A stretch of DNA of 37,983 nucleotides from Microvirga lupini (lineage in GTDB: Bacteria; Pseudomonadota; Alphaproteobacteria; Rhizobiales; Beijerinckiaceae): the NCBI GenBank assembly GCA_000517005.1, contig KI912026.1:154448-192430 (forward strand). Direction: 5' to 3'. Below the pieces are notes generated by a model. That model saw only the letters and a program-made list of their open reading frames with translations, had not been told where the DNA came from and ran no database searches. This document shows positions 31,701-37,983 of this stretch, piece by piece; position 1 is the stretch's first letter, and each line of letters opens with the position of its first letter. The translations under genes and the position numbers were made by a program.

Positions 31701-33468
31701 TCTCGTCAATGCCGACATGATGCAGATCAAGGTGGCGCAGGGTGCCAAGCCCGGCGAAGGCGGCCAGCTGCCCGGCCACAAGGTCGACGTGAAGATCGCC
31801 CGCGTGCGCCACTCGACCCCGGGCGTCGGCCTGATCTCGCCGCCGCCGCATCATGACATCTACTCCATCGAGGATCTGGCGCAGCTGATTTTCGATTTGA
31901 AGAACGTGAACCCGTCAGCCGATGTGTCGGTGAAGCTCGTCGCCGAAGTCGGTGTCGGTACGGTTGCGGCGGGTGTCGCCAAGGCGCGCGCCGATCACAT
32001 CACGATCTCCGGCTTCGAGGGCGGCACCGGCGCCTCTCCCCTCACCTCGCTCAAGCATGCGGGCTCGCCCTGGGAGATCGGCCTTGCCGAGACCCAGCAG
32101 ACCCTCGTGCTCAACCGTCTGCGCGGGCGCGTGGCGCTGCAGGCCGACGGCGGTCTGCGCACGGGACGCGACGTCGTGATCGCGGCGCTCCTCGGCGCCG
32201 ACGAATACGGCTTCTCGACCGCGCCGCTGATCGCAGCCGGCTGCATCATGATGCGCAAGTGCCATCTCAACACCTGCCCTGTCGGCGTTGCCACGCAGGA
32301 TCCGGTGCTGCGCAAGCGCTTCAAGGGCCTGCCAGAACACGTCATCAACTACTTCTTCTTCGTCGCCGAGGAAGTGCGCGAGCTGATGGCCGAGATGGGT
32401 TTCCGCACCATCGACGAGATGATCGGCCAGTCCGACCTTCTCGACAAGAACGCAGCCATCAACCATTGGAAAGCGAAGGGCCTCGACTTCACGAAGCTCT
32501 TCCACAAGCCGGATGTGGGACCGAACGTGGCGATCCGCCACCAGGAGCGTCAGGTTCACCCCATCGCCAATGTGCTCGACCATGAGTTCATCGCTCAGGC
32601 GGGGCCTGCGCTGGAACATGGCGAGGCCGTCATCATCGAGTCGAAGGTGCGCAGCTCCGATCGTGCAGTGGGCGCCATGCTGTCCGGCGAAGTGGCCAAG
32701 CGCTATGGCCATGAGGGCCTGCCCGACGACACGATCACCGTGAAGCTGAAGGGCACCGCAGGCCAGAGCTTCGGCGCATGGCTCGCCGCCGGCGTGACGC
32801 TGAACCTGGAGGGCGAAGCCAACGACTATGTCGGCAAGGGCCTGTCGGGCGGCAAGATCATCATCGCGCCGTCGCCGGACTCGAAGGCGGCTCCTGAACG
32901 CTCCATCGTCGTCGGCAACACGGTGATGTACGGCGCGATCGCGGGCGAGGCGTATTTCCGCGGCGTCGCGGGCGAACGCTTCGCCGTGCGCAACTCGGGC
33001 GCCATCGCGGTGGTCGAGGGCACGGGCGATCACGGCTGCGAATACATGACCGGCGGCCTCGTGGTCGTGCTGGGGCAGACCGGACGCAACTTCGCGGCGG
33101 GCATGTCGGGCGGCATCGCCTACGTGCTCGACGAGGACGGCACGTTCGGGAAGCGCTGCAACCTGTCCATGGTCGATCTCGAACCCGTCGAGGAGGAGGA
33201 GGACCTGATGCGCCGCCTTCACCATCACGGCGGCGATCTGGAGACCAAGGGCCGTATCGACATCATGGCCAACATGTCCGGCCCCGATGAAGAGCGCCTG
33301 ATGCAGCTCATCACCAATCATCACACCTATACGGGCTCGACGCGCGCCAAGGAGATCCTCGACAACTGGACGACCTACCGCACCAAGTTCGTGAAGGTCA
33401 TGCCGGTCGAGTATCGCCGTGCGCTCCAGGAGATGGATCGTCTCCGGAACCTGCAGGCGGCGGAATAA
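28750..33468 (+). CDS. gltB: Glutamate synthase (NADPH) large subunit
   Basis: A 1572-aa iron-sulfur flavoprotein that makes two glutamates from glutamine and 2-oxoglutarate in ammonia assimilation. The glutamine amidotransferase nucleophile is C48 ([10 protein letters not shown]) after a 47-aa propeptide expected to be removed. Further parts are the central domain, the FMN-binding synthase domain with [20 protein letters not shown], the three cysteines of the 3Fe-4S centre C1165, C1171 and C1176 ([20 protein letters not shown]), and the C-terminal GXGXG beta-helix domain. GAGGA lies 6 nt before the ATG. It is followed 18 bp later by gltD, clearly one operon. The long structured leader may regulate it. 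Confidence 0.98.
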   Translation: MSDEPIKSLETQVPSRTATTADKVRFVRDPGLPAAQGLYDPSNEQDSCGVGFIADMKNRKSHDIVEQGLSILHNLDHRGAVGADPKMGDGCGILVQIPHKFFAAECAKVGIWLPEEGQYGVGHLFMPRDPEGFRLVEEIVTKAITDEGLQVLGWRDVPVDSSDLGESVKATEPLHRQIFIGKGKGMDDAETFERRLFIARKVISNAVYDMKDERTAGYYPVSLSSRTIVYKGMVLVTQLRDYYLDLQDERFESAIALVHQRFATNTFPTWQLAHPYRMVAHNGEINTLRGNVNWMAARQASVDSELFGNDISKLWPISYEGQSDTACFDNALEFLVRGGYSLSHAMMMLIPEAWAGNPLMNDDRRAFYEYHAALMEPWDGPAAVCFTDGKQIGATLDRNGLRPARYLVTDDGLVVLASEMGVLPIPEEKIVEKWRLQPGKMLLIDLEEGRIVSDDEIKQQLSQAHPYKEWLKRTQIVLEDLKPVQARESRTDVSLLDRQQAFGYTAEDLKLLMQPMAVTGQEAVGSMGSDTPISALSDKPKLLYTYFKQNFAQVTNPPIDPIREELVMSLVSFIGPRPNILDLEGTSRRKRLEVRQPILTNEDLEKIRCIGHFEDRFDTKTLDITYDAELGAAALDGALDRLCDRAEAAVHGGYNIIILSDRMVGPDRIPIPALLATAAVHNYLIRKGLRTSVGLVVESGEPREIHHFACLAGYGAEAINPYLAFETIADMLEKGELPEEVDADEAIKRYIKSIGKGLLKVMSKMGISTYQSYCGAQIFDAVGLRSDFVSRDFFGTATTIEGIGMDEVAEENVRRHRDAFGDAPIYRNALDVGGEYAYRQRGEVHAWNPDTVATLQHAVRLNAQDRYREYARLVNEQDNELKTIRGLFRIKKADETGRAPVPLNEVEPAQEIVKRFSTGAMSFGSISKEAHETLALAMNAIGGKSNTGEGGEEPERFRPLPNGMSKRSAIKQVASGRFGVTTEYLVNADMMQIKVAQGAKPGEGGQLPGHKVDVKIARVRHSTPGVGLISPPPHHDIYSIEDLAQLIFDLKNVNPSADVSVKLVAEVGVGTVAAGVAKARADHITISGFEGGTGASPLTSLKHAGSPWEIGLAETQQTLVLNRLRGRVALQADGGLRTGRDVVIAALLGADEYGFSTAPLIAAGCIMMRKCHLNTCPVGVATQDPVLRKRFKGLPEHVINYFFFVAEEVRELMAEMGFRTIDEMIGQSDLLDKNAAINHWKAKGLDFTKLFHKPDVGPNVAIRHQERQVHPIANVLDHEFIAQAGPALEHGEAVIIESKVRSSDRAVGAMLSGEVAKRYGHEGLPDDTITVKLKGTAGQSFGAWLAAGVTLNLEGEANDYVGKGLSGGKIIIAPSPDSKAAPERSIVVGNTVMYGAIAGEAYFRGVAGERFAVRNSGAIAVVEGTGDHGCEYMTGGLVVVLGQTGRNFAAGMSGGIAYVLDEDGTFGKRCNLSMVDLEPVEEEEDLMRRLHHHGGDLETKGRIDIMANMSGPDEERLMQLITNHHTYTGSTRAKEILDNWTTYRTKFVKVMPVEYRRALQEMDRLRNLQAAE

Positions 33469-33486
33469 GGATTAAGGGGCAAACCC

Positions 33487-34908
33487 ATGGGCAAGGTCAC
33501 AGGCTTTCTCGAATACGACCGGCAGGAGCAGAAGTATCAGCTCGCCGGAGAACGCGTGCGCCACTTCCGCGAGTTCACGCTGCCGCTCGACGACAACGAT
33601 CTGAAGAAGCAGGCGGGACGCTGCATGGATTGCGGCATTCCCTTCTGCCACGGTCCGACGGGCTGTCCGGTGCACAACCAGATTCCCGACTGGAATGATC
33701 TGGTCTGGCAGAACGACTGGGAGGAGGCTGCGCGCAACCTCCACACCACCAACAACTTCCCCGAGTTCACCGGCCGCATCTGCCCGGCTCCGTGCGAGGA
33801 AGCCTGCACGCTGAACCTCGAAAACCAGCCGGTCACCATCAAGACTATCGAGCAGGCCATCGCCGACAAGGCCTGGGAGATGGGCTTCGTGAAGCCGGAG
33901 CCTGCCGAAGTGCAGACCGGCAAGCGCGTGGCCGTCATCGGCTCGGGGCCAGCCGGCATGGCGGCGGCCCAGCAGCTCGCCCGCGCCGGTCATGAGGTTC
34001 ACGTGTTCGAGCGTCAGGCCAAGCCCGGCGGGCTGCTGCGCTACGGCATCCCGGACTTCAAGATGGAGAAGTACCACATCGACCGTCGTGTGAAGCAGAT
34101 GGAAGCGGAAGGCGTAATCTTCCATTGCGGCGTCAATATCGGCGTCGACAAGAGCTTCGCGTCGCTGCACAACGAGTTCGACGCGGTGCTGTTCGCCGGC
34201 GGCGCGGAGGATCCGCGCAACCCGAACCTGCCGGGACAGGATCTCGCCGGCGTGCATTTCGCGATGCCGTACCTGACCCAGTCCAACCAGCGCGTGGGCG
34301 GAGAGGACGTGACGTCCGAGCCGATCCTCGCGGGTGGCAAGCATGTGGTGGTGATCGGCGGTGGCGATACGGCATCCGACTGCGTCGGCACCGCCTTCCG
34401 TCAGGGTGCCCTGTCCGTCACGCAGCTCGACATCCGCCCGCGTCCGCCGGAGCGCGAGGACAAGCTCATCGTGTGGCCCTATTGGCCGACGAAGCTGCGC
34501 ACCTCCTCGTCCCAGGCGGAAGGCGCGGAGCGCGAGTTCCAGGCGGCGACGCTCGGCATCGTCGGGAAGAAGGGGCAGGCAACCGGCGTGCAATGCGCCC
34601 GCGTGGACGAGAAGCGCCAGCCGATCCCCGGCACCGAGTTCATCCTCAAGGCCGATCTCGTCTTCATCGCCATCGGCTTCGCCGGCTCGGTGAAGGCGGG
34701 CTTGCTGGAAGAATCCGGCGTCGCCATGGATCGTCGCGGCAACGTGGTGGCCGACGACAGGAGCTACCGCACGTCGAGCGAAAAGGTGTTCGTAGCCGGC
34801 GACATGCGCCGGGGCCAGTCCCTGGTGGTCTGGGCCATCCGCGAAGGCCGCCAAGCAGCCCGCTCCATCGACACCTTCCTGATGGGCTCCAGCACCCTGC
34901 CGGTCTGA
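33487..34908 (+). CDS. gltD: Glutamate synthase (NADPH) small subunit
   Basis: A 473-aa partner of GltB that takes electrons from NADPH to the large subunit. The N-terminal part has two cysteine clusters for 4Fe-4S centres ([19 protein letters not shown] and [12 protein letters not shown]). The FAD-binding loop [17 protein letters not shown] and the NADPH-binding GGGDTASDC follow, and [21 protein letters not shown] at the end is the conserved C-terminal FAD motif. AAGGGG lies before the ATG. It is the last gene of the gltBD operon, with a strong terminator 20 bp after the stop. All cysteines expected for function are present. Confidence 0.97.
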   Translation: MGKVTGFLEYDRQEQKYQLAGERVRHFREFTLPLDDNDLKKQAGRCMDCGIPFCHGPTGCPVHNQIPDWNDLVWQNDWEEAARNLHTTNNFPEFTGRICPAPCEEACTLNLENQPVTIKTIEQAIADKAWEMGFVKPEPAEVQTGKRVAVIGSGPAGMAAAQQLARAGHEVHVFERQAKPGGLLRYGIPDFKMEKYHIDRRVKQMEAEGVIFHCGVNIGVDKSFASLHNEFDAVLFAGGAEDPRNPNLPGQDLAGVHFAMPYLTQSNQRVGGEDVTSEPILAGGKHVVVIGGGDTASDCVGTAFRQGALSVTQLDIRPRPPEREDKLIVWPYWPTKLRTSSSQAEGAEREFQAATLGIVGKKGQATGVQCARVDEKRQPIPGTEFILKADLVFIAIGFAGSVKAGLLEESGVAMDRRGNVVADDRSYRTSSEKVFVAGDMRRGQSLVVWAIREGRQAARSIDTFLMGSSTLPV

Positions 34909-34928
34909 TCCATCTGTTCTCCAAAACG

Positions 34929-34969
34929 AAAGCGGCGGCTCATTCATGTGAATGAACCGCCGCTTTTTT
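34929..34969. terminator. gltBD terminator (bidirectional)
   Basis: AAAGCGGCGG-TCATTCA and its complement pair over 17 bp with one C/A mismatch and a 2-nt loop tip, followed by TTTTTT. It lies between gltD and the convergent DUF459 gene and has T-rich exits on both sides (TTTTTT on +, CTTTCGTTTT on -). Confidence 0.9.
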
Positions 34970-34984
34970 GTTGTCCGGACGTCT

Positions 34985-36232
34985 TTATGGATTAGGCCAA
35001 CGGAAATCGTCCGCACGACCCGGCCGTGAGCTCGGGGCGATCCCGACCCGCAGCGCGCGCTGAACCGTATAGGCGCTGTCTCCGGTGAGCTTCGGCGGCG
35101 ACGAGACCAGCGTTCCTCCTGGTGTCACGTCCTGGCGGGTCAGCGGCAGGACGGGTCCGACCAGCGGCTTCGACGGCAGGGAGACCGGCGCCGCCGCGTC
35201 CGGCGGAGCCGGGATCGCTGCCTCGATGGAGGAAGGGGACGATCCGTCGGCAGGCGTGATGTCAGCCGGATTGGTAGGAGCTGCCACTGCCGTTCCGCCC
35301 TGTCCCAGGATGCGCTTGATCTCGGTATCGGCGAAGAAAGCGACCTTGCGCGCGCCGGCGCGGGTGAAGAACACGCCCTCGTTGGTGCGCAGCTTGGCCG
35401 GCTCGCCGTCCACGTCGGGTCCCTCGGCGGTGTAGCGATTCTCGTCGTCCACAAAACCCGGCCAGATATCGACGTAAGCGCCGCCTCCGCGCTGGACGCT
35501 CTCCCTGTAGATCTCGTTAATGGCGACCAGATCCTCGGTGATCTTGCTGTTCTTCATCGGCGGCAGACCGATCCAGACCAGAGGTACCTTACGCTCCTTG
35601 AACGTGTTCACGATCGCGTCGACGCGCTGGCGGTAGAGCTCCTTCCAGTGATCGGACAGGGGCTCGACATTCTCCTCACCCTCCTTGATCGCCTGCCGGT
35701 CGCTCGTGCCGAGCATCACCACGGCAACGGTCGCCTTCTGTCCGCCGTCGAGGGTCGCCTTGATGAAGTTGGGCCAGTCGGCCGGATCGGCCCGAACGAG
35801 GCTCATGTCCCTGACCTTGGGCACGACCGCCACATCCTGATTCTCGGCGAGATGCGCGTCGAGGCCCTGGCGGGCAAACCCCGCCAGGGCGTCCCCGAAC
35901 ACCACCACATGGGTGCTCGGATCGACCTTGGGCTTTTCCTGCTTCGCGACGGCCGCCGGCGGAGGCGCTGACCTGCGGGGCCGCGCGACGGGAGCACGGG
36001 CCGGCGGCGGATCGTCCGGAACACCGAAGAAGCGCCTCAAGCTGAAGCCCTGCTGCGGCTGCGCCGGCTGCACGAGCTTTCCGGGATAATAGCCTGGAGG
36101 ATAGGCCCGCAGGTCGCGCCGGGGCTGCGGCTGTTGCGGGTAATAGCCGGACTGGGCCAGGGCCGCATTGCTCCAGGCCATGGTCAGAACCAGGGCGAGG
36201 GTCGTGCAGCGAAGGATCGGCACCAAGGTCAT
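34985..36232 (-). CDS. DUF459 SGNH-fold exported protein, catalytic residues altered
   Basis: A 415-aa protein with a signal peptide (LALVLTMAWSNAALA, about 11-26), a proline-rich linker (30-105) and a DUF459/SGNH-hydrolase fold. In the usual blocks the catalytic serine is alanine A115 (VVFGDALAG), the block III Asn is serine S177 (MLGTSDRQ), and the DxxH of block V is E285-G-V-F288 (TNEGVFFTRAG). Enzyme activity is therefore doubtful; a structural or binding role is likelier. I use ATG 36232; a GTG at 36244 adds four residues. Relatives are exported proteins of unknown role, sometimes near peptidoglycan or alginate genes. It lies 57 bp downstream of the transglycosylase gene, so they may be co-transcribed. 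Confidence 0.78.
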   Translation of the reverse strand: MTLVPILRCTTLALVLTMAWSNAALAQSGYYPQQPQPRRDLRAYPPGYYPGKLVQPAQPQQGFSLRRFFGVPDDPPPARAPVARPRRSAPPPAAVAKQEKPKVDPSTHVVVFGDALAGFARQGLDAHLAENQDVAVVPKVRDMSLVRADPADWPNFIKATLDGGQKATVAVVMLGTSDRQAIKEGEENVEPLSDHWKELYRQRVDAIVNTFKERKVPLVWIGLPPMKNSKITEDLVAINEIYRESVQRGGGAYVDIWPGFVDDENRYTAEGPDVDGEPAKLRTNEGVFFTRAGARKVAFFADTEIKRILGQGGTAVAAPTNPADITPADGSSPSSIEAAIPAPPDAAAPVSLPSKPLVGPVLPLTRQDVTPGGTLVSSPPKLTGDSAYTVQRALRVGIAPSSRPGRADDFRWPNP

Positions 36233-36289
36233 AGGCGGTTCCACTTCTGTCTGGACCAGCCTTGAGTATAGAGCCTTGCGGGAACTCCG

Positions 36290-37495
36290 TCAGCGGGTCC
36301 TGCGCAATTCACGCAGGACCGCGTAATCGGCATAGCCATCCGGTATCAAGCCACGGCGCAGCTGGAAGTTCCGCACGGCCTCCCGGGTCTTGGAGCCGAG
36401 CTTGCCGTCCGTATTGCCCTCATAGAACCCGAGGCGGGCAAGACGCTCCTGCAATTCCTGGCTCTGATCCTTGTCCAGCATGGGCCGGTCCTTGGGCCAG
36501 GCGCCTTGGATCGGCATGCCGCCCAGGAGCCGGTCGCCGAGATGGGCCACGCCCATGGCATAGGCATCCGAGGAGTTGTAGGCCTTGATCACGTCGTAGT
36601 TGCGGGTCACCAGGAAAGCCGGGCCGTTCGCCCCGCCCGGCAGGAACAAGGTGGCCTCGCCCGAACGGGGCATGGCCCTTCCATCCACGCGCCGCACGCC
36701 CACGGCCTGCCAGCGGGCGAAATCCTGCCTCAAATGCCGGTAATCGAAGCCGCGCGGCAGCGCCACCTCGAAGCCCCAGGGCAATCCCGGCTGCCAGCCG
36801 TGCTGGCGCAGGTAATTGGCGGTGGAGGCCATGGCGTCGGGCACCGAGGACCAGATGTCCCGAATTCCGTCCCGGTTGCCGTCGACGGCGAATTTCATGA
36901 AGCTCGAGGGCATGAACTGGGTCTGTCCCATGGCCCCGGCCCAGGAGCCCAGCATCTTGGAGCGGTCAATATGCTCGCCTTCCAGGATCTGCAGCGCGGT
37001 GAGCAGCTCCTCCTTGAAGAAATCGCCCCGGTAGCCGGTATAGGCCAGGGTTGCCAGCGCCCGGACCGCATAGATCGAGCCGGTGAAGCTGCCGAAATTG
37101 GTCTCCATGCCCCAGACCCCGAGGACGACGGAGCGCGGAACCCCATAGGTACGCTCGATGGCGGCCAGGGTCTTGGACCACTCGGCGGCCATTTCCTGGC
37201 CGCGCTTCAGGCGCTGAGCCGAGATGGCGCCGTTGATGTAATCCCAGATCGGCCGGACGAATTCGGACTGCTTTTTCGTAAGCGCGATGATCTTGGCATC
37301 GGGCTCGACGCCCCGGAACGCCCCCTCGAAGGTCGCCCGCGACACGCCCCGCGCCCTGGCGGCGGGCCAGAGCCCCTGCACGAAGCGCTGGAACCCGGCC
37401 TGGGAGACTTCCTGCGCCTGCACGCTCGGAACACCGCTGCCGACACCCACGGTGAGGCTCAGACCGAGAAGGAGTGCGCCGGAAAGGCGGCGCAC
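36290..37495 (-). CDS. MltB-type lytic murein transglycosylase
   Basis: A 401-aa exported enzyme that cleaves peptidoglycan to form 1,6-anhydro ends. The signal peptide spans about 1-28 (LSGALLLGLSLTVGVGSG). The catalytic glutamate is E131 in VWGMETNFGSFTGSIYAVRAL. The SLT_2/MltB domain continues with MGQTQFMPSSFMKFAVDGNRDG and IWSSVPDAMASTANYLRQHGW, and a C-terminal PG_binding_1 domain covers about 340-400. I take GTG 37495 as the start because the upstream in-frame ATGs lie in the 109-bp repeat. No ribosome-binding site is visible. The repeat ends 5 bp before this codon, so the original leader may have been replaced. Confidence 0.85.
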   Translation of the reverse strand: MRRLSGALLLGLSLTVGVGSGVPSVQAQEVSQAGFQRFVQGLWPAARARGVSRATFEGAFRGVEPDAKIIALTKKQSEFVRPIWDYINGAISAQRLKRGQEMAAEWSKTLAAIERTYGVPRSVVLGVWGMETNFGSFTGSIYAVRALATLAYTGYRGDFFKEELLTALQILEGEHIDRSKMLGSWAGAMGQTQFMPSSFMKFAVDGNRDGIRDIWSSVPDAMASTANYLRQHGWQPGLPWGFEVALPRGFDYRHLRQDFARWQAVGVRRVDGRAMPRSGEATLFLPGGANGPAFLVTRNYDVIKAYNSSDAYAMGVAHLGDRLLGGMPIQGAWPKDRPMLDKDQSQELQERLARLGFYEGNTDGKLGSKTREAVRNFQLRRGLIPDGYADYAVLRELRRTR

Positions 37496-37983
37496 TAGCG
37501 CATCGTGCGGAAAAGTGGGTCCGGTTTTCCGCGAAGAACGATGCGCCAGTTTAGAAATTGAGCATCGGATTGGATCCCAAAAGTGGGTCCACTTTTGGGT
37601 CCGATGCTCTAGGGTAAGCGGCTGGCGCATGGAAGTCGCTCGCGAAACAGGACAGATCTGCCCTGCCAATGCGACACTAAGCAGGTTAACACCCGGTTGA
37701 TAGTGCGTCCTTATGCGGCTTTCCGCACAGTCACACCCCAGTCACCTGGGGGCCTTATGATGGCACCGCCAATGCGGCCCTCCTCAAAACCGCCTCTGTT
37801 GGCAGCTTAACCACAATGCTTCAGCTCCAATTCAGATCGGGAGCCGCATGAAGGCACACGCAACGATGAAACCTTAAGAGCGCTGCAGCGTTGGAGGAAG
37901 CCGAAGCTTGACAGTTATCGGTTCCCTTTTCCCGGTCCTGTCTTAGATTACCCTCCCCTCTTGATGCTCAAACATGGCCCAAT
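37496..37983. other. Gene-free end region: repeat plus hairpins
   Basis: Apart from the repeat at 37500-37608, I find no credible gene. Two small hairpins are TGCGG/CCGCA (37714-37727) and CCCCAG/CTGGGG (37736-37751). A TTGACA at 37908-37913 has no -10 at the right spacing. The next gene, perhaps on the plus strand, would start beyond the window. Confidence 0.6.
37500..37608. repeat. Composite palindromic intergenic repeat, copy 2
   Basis: Same 109-bp element as at 28610-28718. The left palindrome is GCATCGT/ACGATGC with inner GCGGAAAA/TTTTCCGC, and the right one AGCATCGG/CCGATGCT with inner CCCAAAAGTGG/CCACTTTTGGG (37576-37586, 37589-37599). It abuts the start of the lytic transglycosylase gene on its minus-strand side. 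Confidence 0.9.

Noticed and set aside
28573..31854. Very long antisense ORF (1093 aa) opposite gltB
   Set aside because: It mirrors gltB codon structure, reads as Arg/His/Asp/Leu-rich shadow translation and runs through the intergenic repeat. No domain is recognisable.
31915..33324. Minus-strand ORF (469 aa) opposite the 3' half of gltB
   Set aside because: Antisense shadow without recognisable motifs.
37908..37949. Promoter at the right edge (TTGACA with TTAGAT)
   Set aside because: The spacing between TTGACA and TTAGAT is about 29 bp, too long for a sigma-70 promoter. The downstream gene is not in the window.
1..37983. CRISPR array, prophage, insertion sequence or defence island
   Set aside because: No regularly spaced direct repeats, transposase, integrase, restriction, toxin-antitoxin or phage genes are visible. 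The short tandem 13-mer at 27357-27382 has only two units.

Overview
The window looks like the chromosome of a GC-rich alphaproteobacterium of the order Hyphomicrobiales (Rhizobiales), probably near Microvirga/Methylobacteriaceae. That placement is an inference. It rests on the order-typical set cpdR, gapR (DUF2312), DUF1036-pyk, DUF1244, coxIV-pntAa-pntAb-pntB, a cysteine-free L36 and an MmgR/suhB-type sRNA, together with dense intergenic palindromic repeats. I see no plasmid, phage, transposase, CRISPR or defence genes. This is mostly core chromosome, and most of the unusual signals lie between the genes.

Layout. (1) 1-10304, mostly minus strand: a dispersed palindromic repeat and terminator, then pntB, pntAb and pntAa (proton-pumping transhydrogenase), an aa3-type cytochrome oxidase subunit IV, a GT4 glycosyltransferase, an ABC1/AarF-type kinase, a glucose/sorbosone dehydrogenase-like protein with RTX repeats, and an M3-family oligoendopeptidase F. 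(2) 10631-14181, plus strand: two exported peptidoglycan proteins, an L,D-transpeptidase and a DUF882/M15-type protein, ending in a terminator shared with the facing DUF1989 gene. (3) 14245-16724, minus strand: DUF1989, gapR, DUF1244 and an N-formylglutamate amidohydrolase-family gene; the last two overlap by ATGA. (4) 16758-19875, plus strand: an EamA transporter, then DUF1036 and pyruvate kinase, which are translationally coupled. (5) 19866-22221, minus strand: alpha/beta hydrolase, TPR lipoprotein-like exported protein, rpmJ, tRNA-Val(GAC) and cpdR. (6) 22395-25615: a second N-formylglutamate amidohydrolase, a strong MmgR/suhB (alpha-r8) sRNA candidate, an MFS transporter and a hisN-like phosphatase. 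(7) 25535-28077: a second alpha/beta hydrolase, an Hsp20 gene behind a ROSE-type RNA thermometer, and a threonine aldolase pseudogene with an internal deletion. (8) 28750-34908: gltB-gltD, glutamate synthase, behind a 0.67-kb gene-free, highly structured leader that carries a 109-bp composite palindromic repeat. (9) 34985-37495, minus strand: a DUF459 SGNH-fold protein lacking the usual catalytic residues, and an MltB-type lytic transglycosylase. The start of the transglycosylase abuts a second copy of the 109-bp repeat.

How the parts fit together. Energy and redox balance (pnt, cox, pyk) and nitrogen assimilation (gltBD supplies glutamate and consumes the NADPH that pnt makes) sit beside cell-cycle and nucleoid regulators (cpdR, gapR) and envelope remodelling genes (L,D-transpeptidase, M15-like, MltB, DUF459). 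The best non-coding findings are the MmgR-like sRNA at about 23316-23403 (GNRA-loop terminator, conserved unpaired UUUCCUCCCU and a well-spaced promoter), the three-hairpin ROSE leader of hsp20, and the rpmJ terminator, whose 3' arm contains the start codon of the next gene. I found no convincing wholly new multi-gene system.
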